64,000 nt of DNA from Blautia hydrogenotrophica DSM 10507. GTDB taxonomy: Bacteria; Bacillota; Clostridia; Lachnospirales; Lachnospiraceae. The notes beneath the pieces were generated by a model. That model made no database searches. It was not told where the DNA came from and was given only the letters and a program-made list of their open reading frames with translations. Shown here in pieces: positions 1-8,101 of this stretch. The stretch is from contig NZ_CP136423.1 in the NCBI RefSeq assembly GCF_034356035.1, forward strand, positions 1,488,001 through 1,552,000. The letters run 5' to 3'. Each line of letters opens with the position of its first letter. The first letter of the stretch is position 1. Position numbers and translations under genes: made by a program.

Positions 1-1319
1 ATTGTCATGTGAACCCAAGGGAGATCGCTCAGAATCAAAAATTTCAGAATCTGACGCAGCTTTGGCTCAAGGAAGATCATTATAAATGGCGTCTGATGCG
101 GATGAGTGGGGTAGAGGAAAGATATATTACGGGGAAGGCGAGTGACTGGGAAAAGTTTGAAAAGTGGGTGGAGACGTTGGAACGAAGTGTGGGAAATCCG
201 CTGTATCACTGGTGCCATTTGGAGTTACAGCGATATTTTGGATATTATGGAGTGCTGAACACAGAGAATCGAAAAGAGGTCTGGGACTTTTGTAGTCAAA
301 AGCTGTCTCGAGGAGAAATAGGGGCGAGGGAGCTGATTAAGCAATCTCGGGTAGCACTCATCTGTACAACGGACGATCCTACGGACTCTCTGAGATGGCA
401 TAGGGAATTGAGAGAGGATACACAGTTTGTAACCCAAGTTCTGCCTACCTGGCGGCCGGACAGACTGTTGGAGATTGAAAAAGATGGTTTTTTGCAGTAT
501 ATAGAGAAGCTGGAACAGCTCAGTGAGGTGAAGATTCAGTCAGTCGCTGATTTGAAGTCAGCAGCCGAGAAAAGAATGGATTATTTTCAGGAGTTTGGAT
601 GTAAGCTTGCAGATCACGGAATGGAAAATATTTACTGTGTAAGGCAGTCGAGAGAGGAAGTGGAAGCCGTGTTAAAAAAAAGGCTGCGCGGAGAAAGTAT
701 CGCCGAGGAAGAAATTATGAAATATAAGATGGAGTTGCTCTCATTTTTTGCATCGCAGTACCAAAAGAGAAATTGGACAATGCAGCTTCATCTGGGGTGT
801 CATAGAAACAGCAATACGCGAGAGTTTCAGAGATTGGGGGCAGATACTGGCTTTGACTGTATCAATAATGAGGTTTCTTCCAAACACGTGATCGGTTTTT
901 TGGATGAACTGAACATAAGGGGAAATTTGCCGCGGATGTTGATCTATTGTTTGAACTCAGCTGACTATGAAATGATAGGTGCGGCTGTGAGCTGTTTTTC
1001 AGAGCCATTTTTGTCTCAGAAAGTGCAATTAGGAGCGGCCTGGTGGTTTCATGACTGCAAAGCGGGGATTGAGAAGCAGCTCGAGGTCTTTGCAAATTTA
1101 GGGAGTTTGGGAAATTTTGTGGGTATGCTTACCGATTCCAGAAGCTTTCTGTCTTATGTGAGGCATGAATACTTCCGAAGAATTTTGTGTAATCTATTAG
1201 GAAAGTGGGTAGAAGATGGAGAGTGCCCTAGAGATAAGAGGCATCTTAATAGGATTGTCAGAGATATCTGCTGTAAAAATGCAGTGAGATATTTTGGCTT
1301 CAATTTGAATACAATATAA
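1..1319 (+). CDS. uxaC: Uronate isomerase (glucuronate/galacturonate isomerase), 5'-partial
   Basis: Interconverts D-glucuronate with D-fructuronate, or D-galacturonate with D-tagaturonate, as the first cytosolic step of uronate catabolism. The reading frame is already open at base 3 and reads C-H-V-N-P-R-E-I-A. This matches the family's conserved HCHLNP-EIA segment, so the GTG at 9 is internal and roughly 30 N-terminal residues lie outside the window. Family landmarks follow: NLTQLWL and DHYKWR near the visible start, NPLYHWCHLELQRYFG, then TTDDPTDSL around visible residues 120-128. The C-terminus looks complete. The gene sits just upstream of a GntR regulator, and eda and kdgK lie a few kb away. 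Identification is firm; which uronate is preferred cannot be read from sequence. Confidence 0.93.
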   Translation, partial: CHVNPREIAQNQKFQNLTQLWLKEDHYKWRLMRMSGVEERYITGKASDWEKFEKWVETLERSVGNPLYHWCHLELQRYFGYYGVLNTENRKEVWDFCSQKLSRGEIGARELIKQSRVALICTTDDPTDSLRWHRELREDTQFVTQVLPTWRPDRLLEIEKDGFLQYIEKLEQLSEVKIQSVADLKSAAEKRMDYFQEFGCKLADHGMENIYCVRQSREEVEAVLKKRLRGESIAEEEIMKYKMELLSFFASQYQKRNWTMQLHLGCHRNSNTREFQRLGADTGFDCINNEVSSKHVIGFLDELNIRGNLPRMLIYCLNSADYEMIGAAVSCFSEPFLSQKVQLGAAWWFHDCKAGIEKQLEVFANLGSLGNFVGMLTDSRSFLSYVRHEYFRRILCNLLGKWVEDGECPRDKRHLNRIVRDICCKNAVRYFGFNLNTI

Positions 1320-1401
1320 AGAATTTTTCTCCTATTTATCCATAATTCACAGAAAAATATTAGAAAATATCGACAAAAAATAAAGTTATTGGAAAAATAA
1401 A

Positions 1402-1430
1402 TTGACAACTCTGCTTTTTGCTGCTAACAT
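1402..1430 (+). promoter_or_regulatory. Promoter of the GntR regulator gene
   Basis: TTGACA at 1402-1407, a 17-base spacer and TAACAT at 1425-1430 fit a housekeeping sigma-A promoter. The expected start point falls inside the inverted repeat at 1436-1453. Confidence 0.6.
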
Positions 1431-1435
1431 GTGAA

Positions 1436-1453
1436 ATATCAGATATGATATCT
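1436..1453. promoter_or_regulatory. Probable GntR operator, autoregulatory
   Basis: AGATAT-G-ATATCT (1441-1453) is a perfect inverted repeat. The 11-mer ATATCAGATAT (1436-1446) recurs exactly at 2158-2168 upstream of the ABC transporter. It lies at the predicted transcription start of the gntR gene, which suggests autorepression. The link to this regulator is inferred from position. Confidence 0.55.
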
Positions 1454-1484
1454 AAGAAAATAAAATTTGTGTTAGGAGAAAAAC

Positions 1485-2084
1485 GTGAGTATTCATACAG
1501 AGAGTATCACAGATCAATGTTATGATTTGATCTGGAAGAAAATACTGAATAAGGAGTATCTCCCAGGAGAACAGATTCCAACAAAGCAAATTGCAGAGGA
1601 TAATGGAATTAGTGTGATGCCTGTGAGGTTGGCGCTGAGAGAGCTGACGAACAACGGAATTGTACTCAATAAGGCGAGAGTAGGTTTTTTTGTCCGAGAT
1701 TTTACGAATCAGGAGATGCTGGATATTTCCAGAACTCGAAAAAACTATTTTTCATATTTAAATTTAGACAGACTACGCGAGATTTATGACGTGATTTATG
1801 AGAATGAAGGAGATAAATTCAGTAATATCAAATATCAGGAGTCTGATTTAGCTCTGCACAGTGAATTTGTTTTGGGAATTCCCAATGCATTCTTAAAAAG
1901 AGAGTATATACGTTTAAAACCGCTGTTCGCGATGGTTATGATTCGAGACAGCAGTATGGAGGATATACTTGTTTCTAGAGAAGAACATCTAGATATTCTG
2001 AGAAACATTTTTTCAAATGACCAGGAGGGAACCATTCGTGCTCTGGCTAAACATTTAGACAGAGTGGAACTTTCGATAAGTTAA
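1485..2084 (+). CDS. GntR family transcriptional regulator
   Basis: A 199-residue DNA-binding regulator. Residues about 6-70 form a GntR winged helix-turn-helix, with the typical LPGEQIP segment followed by IAEDNGISVMPVRLALREL and a G-I-V-L wing. Residues about 75-199 are predicted helical and resemble a small FCD-type effector domain, in which acidic metabolites are usual ligands. The GTG start is supported by AGGAG at 1474-1478 with 6-base spacing. It lies between uxaC and a sugar-type ABC importer, and matching operator-like sequences precede both it and the importer. It probably represses the downstream catabolic operon and itself. The ligand is unknown; a sugar acid or the substrate of the following operon is likely. 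Confidence 0.85.
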   Translation: MSIHTESITDQCYDLIWKKILNKEYLPGEQIPTKQIAEDNGISVMPVRLALRELTNNGIVLNKARVGFFVRDFTNQEMLDISRTRKNYFSYLNLDRLREIYDVIYENEGDKFSNIKYQESDLALHSEFVLGIPNAFLKREYIRLKPLFAMVMIRDSSMEDILVSREEHLDILRNIFSNDQEGTIRALAKHLDRVELSIS

Positions 2085-2148
2085 CAAAAGTGGTGATATT
2101 AAAATTGCTTTGAAAGGGGGAAAGGGAGGTTTTATTTATTTTTTTGAG

Positions 2149-2168
2149 ATATCTGATATATCAGATAT
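2149..2168. promoter_or_regulatory. 20-bp perfect palindrome, probable GntR operator of the transporter operon
   Basis: ATATCTGATATATCAGATAT reads identically on both strands. Its right half contains the same ATATCAGATAT found at 1436-1446 in front of the regulator gene. It is 128 bases upstream of the solute-binding protein start, where a repressor could block the promoter. Confidence 0.65.
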
Positions 2169-2296
2169 TAGATCGGTGATTTTATTCATATATGGGTGCG
2201 GATAGTATAAAAGGAACGAAAAGAGAGAAGCTATGTATTATCTGAGTTTTTTCATATCCAGGTGATACATACATAAACAAAGGAGGTTATTTACTT

Positions 2297-3331
2297 ATGA
2301 AAAAGCGTATTTTAGCAATGGTGTTATCGACGGCTTTAGTAGCTGGAACTTTGTTGGGGTGTGGTAGTTCTGGGGATTCTTCTGCACAGACAGATGAGAA
2401 CGCGGGTTCAGCAAAGACAGAGGATACAGAAAGTGACGAGGAGGGATGGACAGTCGGAGTGGCTACGCCGAACAATGCAGTTCCATTTTTTGCAAGGTTA
2501 AATGCCGGTATGGAAGAGACTGCTGAGAAATATAATATTACTTTGAAGATTCAAGATGCGAATGATGATACCAACACGCAGGTGAATCAGGTGGAGACAT
2601 TTATTCAGCAAGGTGTGGATATGATTATCATGATGCCTACGCAGCTAGAATCTTTGATACCAGCGGCTAAGAAAGTAAATGATGCGGGGATTCCATTCAT
2701 GACGGTGAACCGTATGCTGAGTGCCGAGAGCGCCAAAGATGTAGGGGTGGATATGATTACCTATGTAGGAGCCGATGATTACAGCGGAGGCCAGAAGCAA
2801 GGAGAGCTGTTGGCTCAGCTCTTAGGAGATAGTGGCAAGGTTGTGTTGATTCAAGGAACACTCGGAACTTCTATGTGCACGCAAAGGCAGGCAGGCTTAG
2901 AAGATTATTTGGCTGAGAATGCCCCGGGGATTGAGATTGTGGATATGCAGGCGTCCAATCAAGATCAGACTCAGGCAATTACGGTGATGCAGAATTTCCT
3001 GACAAAATACGCGGAAGGGGAGATAGACGCTGTGGTGGCTCAGGACCCGTACTCAGCGATTGGTGCTTGTGATGCGATCAAAGATGCAGGCAGAACAGAA
3101 TTGTATGAAAAAGTGATTGGCTTTGATTATCCGGAAGAGGTGAAAGACTATATCAGCCAGGGCCTCATGTATGGCAGTGTTATTCAGGCTCCTTATGACC
3201 AGGGGGTACTTGCAATGGAGACCGTGTATCAGTATTTTACAGAAGGTAGTGACGGTATAGAGGAAAATACCTTTACAGAGCTTCCGATTGTGTACAAGGA
3301 TAATGTGGATGAATATGATCCTGCTTGGTAA
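2297..3331 (+). CDS. Sugar ABC transporter substrate-binding lipoprotein, RbsB type
   Basis: Surface lipoprotein that captures a small sugar-like substrate for the permease and ATPase encoded next. The N-terminus has a signal peptide with a lipobox LLGC, making Cys22 the lipidated residue, followed by a Ser/Asp/Glu-rich linker. From about residue 50 a periplasmic-binding-protein type I fold is visible (GVATPNNAVPFFARLNAGM, QGVDMIIMMPTQ, VGADDYSGGQKQG). The start has a strong AAGGAGG. The length (344 residues) is typical. The operon order binding protein-permease-ATPase differs from the classical rbs order. Substrate is not known. The GntR operator upstream and the amidase/racemase/aminotransferase genes downstream suggest an amide or sugar-acid derivative rather than ribose. 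Confidence 0.9.
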   Translation: MKKRILAMVLSTALVAGTLLGCGSSGDSSAQTDENAGSAKTEDTESDEEGWTVGVATPNNAVPFFARLNAGMEETAEKYNITLKIQDANDDTNTQVNQVETFIQQGVDMIIMMPTQLESLIPAAKKVNDAGIPFMTVNRMLSAESAKDVGVDMITYVGADDYSGGQKQGELLAQLLGDSGKVVLIQGTLGTSMCTQRQAGLEDYLAENAPGIEIVDMQASNQDQTQAITVMQNFLTKYAEGEIDAVVAQDPYSAIGACDAIKDAGRTELYEKVIGFDYPEEVKDYISQGLMYGSVIQAPYDQGVLAMETVYQYFTEGSDGIEENTFTELPIVYKDNVDEYDPAW

Positions 3332-3376
3332 ACAGAGCAAAGAAGGGCTGACAAATAAGAGGAAGGAATAGAGAAT

Positions 3377-4339
3377 ATGAGTGAACATGCAAGTATACGG
3401 AAGCGATTTAAAATAAGCAAAAATCGGCGTGAAATCACAATGTTTTTTGTAATGCTGGGAATGTTTGCAGTGGGATTTGTCATCTCACCGGCGTTTCGCT
3501 CTGTCAATAATGTGCTGAATATTCTAAATCAAAATGCCATCTATGGGATTATGGCTTTGGGAATGGGATGTGTGATTCTTACGGGGGCAATTGATCTCTC
3601 AGCCGGCTCCATTGTGGCTTTGGTAGGCGTCATAGCGACACCGCTGTTTCGGGATTATGGATTTGTGGCAGGCCTGTTTGGGGGACTTGCCACGGGAGCC
3701 GGTTTAGGGCTCATCAATGGACTGATTATCACAAAGGGAAAAATCGGATATTTTGTGACGACGCTTGGAATGATGTCTATTGCGAGAGGGGCAGTTTATA
3801 TCATCACTGGCGGGGTCCCTATTCAGGGGGTACCCAGCGAATACAATGTGATCGGTATGGGAAAAATCGGGGTGGTTCCAGTAGCGGCACTGATTTGGCT
3901 AATTGCGCTGATTGTGATGTACTCAGTGTTGAAGTATACAAGGTTGGGACAGTACTTATATGCAATCGGTGGAAGTGAGAATGCGTCCTGGCTGTCTGGA
4001 ATCGATACCGATAAAATGAAGATTATAGCTTTTACACTGGAAGGATTTCTGTGTGCAATAGCAGGTTTGATTTTGAACACTAGGGTTTTAATGGCTACAG
4101 CAGATGCGGCAGATGGTTATGAGATGACGGTTATTGCTTCCTGTATCATTGGTGGAATGGCGATTGACGGCGGTAAAGGAAATATTGTCGGTTCTGCGGT
4201 TGGAGCGATCATCATGGGACTGATCTTAAATATTTTGCAGCTTATGGGGGTATCCAGTTACTGGCAGAAGGCGGTGACGGGCTTGATTATCATTGTAGCT
4301 GTTGGAATCGACCGTTTTTCCAATACACGGAAAGAGTAA
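3377..4339 (+). CDS. Sugar ABC transporter permease, RbsC type
   Basis: Integral membrane permease of the BPD_transp_2 (ribose/xylose/galactoside) family, 320 residues, with a run of hydrophobic segments. Conserved features include NQNAIYGIMALGMGCVILTGAIDLSAGS in the first third, GLATGAGLGLINGLIITKGKI, and the cytoplasmic coupling loop around YAIGGSENASWLSGID. The homodimer would form the channel coupled to the downstream ATPase. It starts 45 bases after the binding-protein stop and ends 12 bases before the ATPase start, so the three are co-transcribed. The family is clear; the substrate is not. Confidence 0.9.
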   Translation: MSEHASIRKRFKISKNRREITMFFVMLGMFAVGFVISPAFRSVNNVLNILNQNAIYGIMALGMGCVILTGAIDLSAGSIVALVGVIATPLFRDYGFVAGLFGGLATGAGLGLINGLIITKGKIGYFVTTLGMMSIARGAVYIITGGVPIQGVPSEYNVIGMGKIGVVPVAALIWLIALIVMYSVLKYTRLGQYLYAIGGSENASWLSGIDTDKMKIIAFTLEGFLCAIAGLILNTRVLMATADAADGYEMTVIASCIIGGMAIDGGKGNIVGSAVGAIIMGLILNILQLMGVSSYWQKAVTGLIIIVAVGIDRFSNTRKE

Positions 4340-4351
4340 GGGGGTATTTCG

Positions 4352-5857
4352 ATGGCAGAATCTGACTACATACTGCAGGTTGTACAGGTGTCTAAGGCAT
4401 TCGGCGCAAATAAGGTACTAAAAGAAGTAAATCTCAATGTGAGAAAAGGTGAGGTACACGGATTAATCGGCGCGAATGGCGCCGGGAAATCCACCCTGAT
4501 GAAGATTTTAGATGGAGTTTACACGAACTATGAAGGTGAGTTGTATATCCGTGGAAGCAAGGTAAAATTCAAAGATCCATGGGATGCTCAAAATAAAGGA
4601 ATTGCCATGATACATCAGGAATTAGATTTGGTGACAAACCTGGATGTGTGCAGCAATATTTATCTCGGACGGGAAAAAATGGGAACCGGAAAGATCTCCT
4701 TGGACCGGCACAGCATGTATCAGGAGGCTCAAGAACTGTTGGACAGCCTAAAATTTGACATCCAGGCGGATGTCCAGGTAGGAAAGCTTTCACCAGCAAA
4801 ACAACAATTGATTTTGGTGGCCCGCTGCGTGTCCATGGGAGCAGAGATCATCATTATGGACGAACCGACCTCTTCCTTGTCTCATTCTGAGACGGAAAAG
4901 TTGTTTGCGGAAATTCAAAAATTAAAAGAGATGGGCAAGAGTATCATCTATATTTCACATTATTTAGAGGAAATCTTTCGAGTCTGCGACACGGTCAGTG
5001 TTTTGCGGGACGGACAGATGATTACCAGTGAACGGATTGAAGCGTGCACACAGAATAAGCTGGTGGAATGGATGGTTGGAAAGAAGACAGATATAGGAAA
5101 AAAATTCTTTCGAAAGAATCCTCCTGGAGATGAAATCTTAACTATACAGGACTTTTCTCAAAAAGGAGGAATTGTACAAAATGTGTCTTTGTCTGTGCGA
5201 AGCGGAGAAGTACTTGGGATTGCAGGAGTCGTGGGCGCAGGCAGGAGCGAACTGGCAAAGCTGATTTTCGGCGCAATGCCAAAGGAAAGCGGCAGTATGA
5301 AGTTTTCTGGGAAGGATGTCACGGTAAAATCCCCAAGGCAGGCCGTGAAACTGGGAATGGCTTTGATTCCAGAAGATAGGAAAACAGAAGGGATGATTTT
5401 AAAGAGAAGTATCTACGACAATATCTGCCTGATCGACTATAACAATCATCTGCACGGCCGGTTTATCAATTATCAGGCTGCTAGGAAAAAAGCAGAGCAG
5501 ATGAAATCGTATATGGGGATTGTCTGCCACTCTATGAATCAGGAGATTACCTCTCTGAGCGGAGGCAACCAGCAAAAAGCGGTCATGGGTAAATGGCTGA
5601 GTGTCAGACCGGCTGTATTGATTTTGGACCAGCCCACACGAGGAGTAGATGTGGGGGCTAAGAAAGAAATCTATGAGCTGATTCATGAGCTGGCAGAGGA
5701 AGGAACAGCAATTCTTCTGATATCGGATGAGCTGGAGGAACTGATCAATTTAAGCGACAGAATTCTAGTATTGAAAAAAGGCAGGGTGACAAAAGAATAT
5801 GACAACCAGGAGCGTTCTACGGAGAAGACACGATTGTTGAACTCCATGGTGAATTGA
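4352..5857 (+). CDS. Sugar ABC transporter ATP-binding protein (two tandem ABC domains), RbsA/MglA type
   Basis: A 501-residue cytoplasmic ATPase energising the importer. Domain 1 carries a Walker A G-A-N-G-A-G-K-S-T, a signature region around LSPAKQQLILVARCV and Walker B IIIMDEPTSSLS. Domain 2 has a degenerate Walker A (GVVGAGRSEL), signature LSGGNQQKAVMGKWL and Walker B LILDQPTRGVD. This asymmetry is normal for RbsA/MglA proteins. It is followed after 18 bases by the amidase-family gene, so import and catabolism appear to share one transcript. Confidence 0.92.
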   Translation: MAESDYILQVVQVSKAFGANKVLKEVNLNVRKGEVHGLIGANGAGKSTLMKILDGVYTNYEGELYIRGSKVKFKDPWDAQNKGIAMIHQELDLVTNLDVCSNIYLGREKMGTGKISLDRHSMYQEAQELLDSLKFDIQADVQVGKLSPAKQQLILVARCVSMGAEIIIMDEPTSSLSHSETEKLFAEIQKLKEMGKSIIYISHYLEEIFRVCDTVSVLRDGQMITSERIEACTQNKLVEWMVGKKTDIGKKFFRKNPPGDEILTIQDFSQKGGIVQNVSLSVRSGEVLGIAGVVGAGRSELAKLIFGAMPKESGSMKFSGKDVTVKSPRQAVKLGMALIPEDRKTEGMILKRSIYDNICLIDYNNHLHGRFINYQAARKKAEQMKSYMGIVCHSMNQEITSLSGGNQQKAVMGKWLSVRPAVLILDQPTRGVDVGAKKEIYELIHELAEEGTAILLISDELEELINLSDRILVLKKGRVTKEYDNQERSTEKTRLLNSMVN

Positions 5858-5875
5858 AAAAAGGAGAACGGTGGT

Positions 5876-6781
5876 ATGAAAAAAGTAGATATCAAACATA
5901 AATTTTTTTATTACGATGAAGCGGAAGAACCGGTTATGCATGTGAAGTCCGGCGATCAGATTCAGTTTGAATCGGAGGATTGTTTTCAGAATCTGCTTAC
6001 CGATGAGTCGGTTGTAAAGAGTGATCTGCTGAAAAAGGGAGTTATTATCAACCCTTCCAATGGGCCGGTATATGTGGATGGCGCAAAGCCAGGAGATACA
6101 CTGAAGGTGCATATCGATGATATTGAGCTGACGGATCGGTATGGTACGATGGCTTTGATCGCAGAAGAATTCGGCGTGCTGGGGAAGTATTTTGAGAAAG
6201 AAGAGACGGTAAAAGTTCCTATTATTGATGGCATTGCTGAGTTTTTTGGCGGTAAGGTGAAAATCCCCGTAAAACCTATGGTAGGTGTCCTGGCAGTTAC
6301 TCCTAAGGGGGATGCGGCGCCAACTAGTACTCCTGGAACTTACGGTGGCAACATGGACTGCAAGTATATCAATAAAGGGACTACTCTGTATTTGCCGGTT
6401 GCGGTAGAAGGTGCACTTTTGGGGATGGGTGACGTTCATGCTCTGCAAGGAGACGGGGAGGTCCTAGCTTCCCTGGAATGCCCGGCTAAGATCACGGTTA
6501 CTATCGAGGTGATTCCGGGCAGACAGGAACAGTGGCCGGTTTTGGAGACAGAAGACTGTTGGTATGTCCTGACTTCGGGTGAAGACATTGATGAGGCCAA
6601 TCCATTGGCGTTAGAGGCTATGGCAGAATTTCTGATTAAGAGAGGCGCGGGTTTGGATAAAATCGAATGGCTCATGATGATGGGAATTGTGGGAAATATT
6701 GAGATTTGCCAGATCGTAGATCCTAAGCAGACCGCTAGATTTGGGATGCCAAAATCAATTGCCGGAGATATCAGGTTTTAA
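5876..6781 (+). CDS. Acetamidase/formamidase family protein
   Basis: Cytosolic hydrolase of the FmdA/AmdA family, which releases ammonia from short amides. The protein (301 residues) shows the family signatures V-x-S-G-D near the N-terminus, GAKPGDTLKVHIDDIEL, PGTYGGNMDCKYINKGTTLYLPV and GALLGMGDVHALQGDGEV, so the metal-site region seems intact. AAGGAG lies 9 bases before the ATG. Placement between an ABC importer and a LarA-like protein plus an aminotransferase suggests it hydrolyses an imported amide or amide-like intermediate. The real substrate is unknown, and many family members have not been tested on anything but formamide or acetamide. Confidence 0.85.
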   Translation: MKKVDIKHKFFYYDEAEEPVMHVKSGDQIQFESEDCFQNLLTDESVVKSDLLKKGVIINPSNGPVYVDGAKPGDTLKVHIDDIELTDRYGTMALIAEEFGVLGKYFEKEETVKVPIIDGIAEFFGGKVKIPVKPMVGVLAVTPKGDAAPTSTPGTYGGNMDCKYINKGTTLYLPVAVEGALLGMGDVHALQGDGEVLASLECPAKITVTIEVIPGRQEQWPVLETEDCWYVLTSGEDIDEANPLALEAMAEFLIKRGAGLDKIEWLMMMGIVGNIEICQIVDPKQTARFGMPKSIAGDIRF

Positions 6782-6799
6782 GATTTGGGAGAGTGGAAG

Positions 6800-8077
6800 A
6801 TGAAAGAAAAGAGCGTAGTGAGCATCTTACTTCAGGACGCGTATATTCCAAAGATGGCAAAAGTAAGACAAAATTTTCCACGGCCGTTGGTTGAGAATCC
6901 GGCGGCGCGGGTTCGAGAGCTGTATTTTCAACAAAAAATACGGAAAATGGTAAAACCAGGCATGTCTGTAGCTGTGACCTGTGGAAGCCGCAAAATCGCA
7001 AATTTGAAAGAAATTATAAGGGAAATTTGCGTATGCACAAAAGAATTAGGAGCGCATCCGTTTATCATACCTGCAATGGGAAGTCATGGGGGTGCTACTG
7101 CAGAAGGACAAAGAGAGATTATTGAAGGATACGGCGTGACAGAAGAGTACTGTCAAGCTCCCATTAAATCTTCCATGGAAGTGGTTAAAATTGGATATAC
7201 GCAAGAAGGGCAGGAAGTTTACATTGACAAGAATGCTGCTGGGGCAGATGGAATTATTGTCGTTGGCAGAATAAAACCTCATACAGATTTTCGAGGGCCA
7301 TATGAGAGCGGTGTGATGAAGATGATGGTCATAGGGCTTGGAAAACAGCATGGTGCTGAGGTATTTCACAGAAGCGGTCCTAAGCATATGGCTCATAACA
7401 TCCCGCTGTTTGGAAAGGCGATTATAGAACATGCGCCAATCCTGTTTGGTTTTGCAATTATAGAGAATGCTTACGATGAGACCGCGCAGATCGAGGTAAT
7501 GCCCAGGGAAGAGATTGAGGGAAAGGAACCACCGTTGCTAGAGGAGGCCAAAAGGTTGATGGCAAAAAGCTATATTGAGGATGTGGATTTGCTGATTGTC
7601 GATCAGGTAGGAAAGGATATCTCCGGAGATGGGATGGACCCGAATATTACGGGGAGATTTTGCAACCCTTATGTGAGTGGGGGAATGAACGCAAAAAAGA
7701 TGGCTGTTTTGGATATCTCCGAGGATAGCCATGGGCAGATGGTAGGAATTGGATATGGCGATACAACGACACGTAGGGCTTTTGAAAAATGTGATCTTGA
7801 GGCGTCATATCCCAATGCGCTTACTTCTACGACGTTTTCTCCTTTTCGAATTCCTCTGATACTGAAGAATGATAGAGAGGCGATTGGCGCTTGCCTGAAG
7901 TACTGCGGCGACAACGATAAGGAACGTCCGCGGGTGATCAGAATCAAAGATACTTTGCATATGGGGGAAATTTGGGTTTCGGAAGCTTTGATTCCAGAGG
8001 TGGAAAAACATCCCTATATGGAAGTGATGACGGAGTTAATGGAACTGCCCTTTGATGAAAAAGGGAATCTATGGTGA
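6800..8077 (+). CDS. LarA-superfamily protein (DUF2088; putative nickel-pincer-dependent racemase/epimerase)
   Basis: A 425-residue protein related to lactate racemase LarA, whose superfamily interconverts epimers of 2-hydroxyacids using a nickel-pincer nucleotide. Visible landmarks are VAVTCGSRKIAN, a GSHGGAT turn (His96), KPHTDFRG (His161), SGVMKMMVIGLGKQHG with Lys174 and His184. These occupy positions comparable to His108, His174, the cofactor-bearing Lys184 and His200 of LarA. This alignment was made by eye. The ATG at 6800 is preferred over an upstream TTG (6785) because GGGAGAG precedes it at suitable spacing. LarB, LarC and LarE cofactor genes are not in the window. The neighbours (amidase, aminotransferase) imply a hydroxyacid intermediate. 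Calling it lactate racemase would be an overstatement. Confidence 0.75.
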   Translation: MKEKSVVSILLQDAYIPKMAKVRQNFPRPLVENPAARVRELYFQQKIRKMVKPGMSVAVTCGSRKIANLKEIIREICVCTKELGAHPFIIPAMGSHGGATAEGQREIIEGYGVTEEYCQAPIKSSMEVVKIGYTQEGQEVYIDKNAAGADGIIVVGRIKPHTDFRGPYESGVMKMMVIGLGKQHGAEVFHRSGPKHMAHNIPLFGKAIIEHAPILFGFAIIENAYDETAQIEVMPREEIEGKEPPLLEEAKRLMAKSYIEDVDLLIVDQVGKDISGDGMDPNITGRFCNPYVSGGMNAKKMAVLDISEDSHGQMVGIGYGDTTTRRAFEKCDLEASYPNALTSTTFSPFRIPLILKNDREAIGACLKYCGDNDKERPRVIRIKDTLHMGEIWVSEALIPEVEKHPYMEVMTELMELPFDEKGNLW

Positions 8078-8101
8078 GAAAGCAGAAAGGAGTGATTGAC
8101 T

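Noticed and set aside
6785..6799. TTG start for the LarA-like gene
   Set aside because: No ribosome site precedes it, while the ATG at 6800 has GGGAGAG at good spacing.
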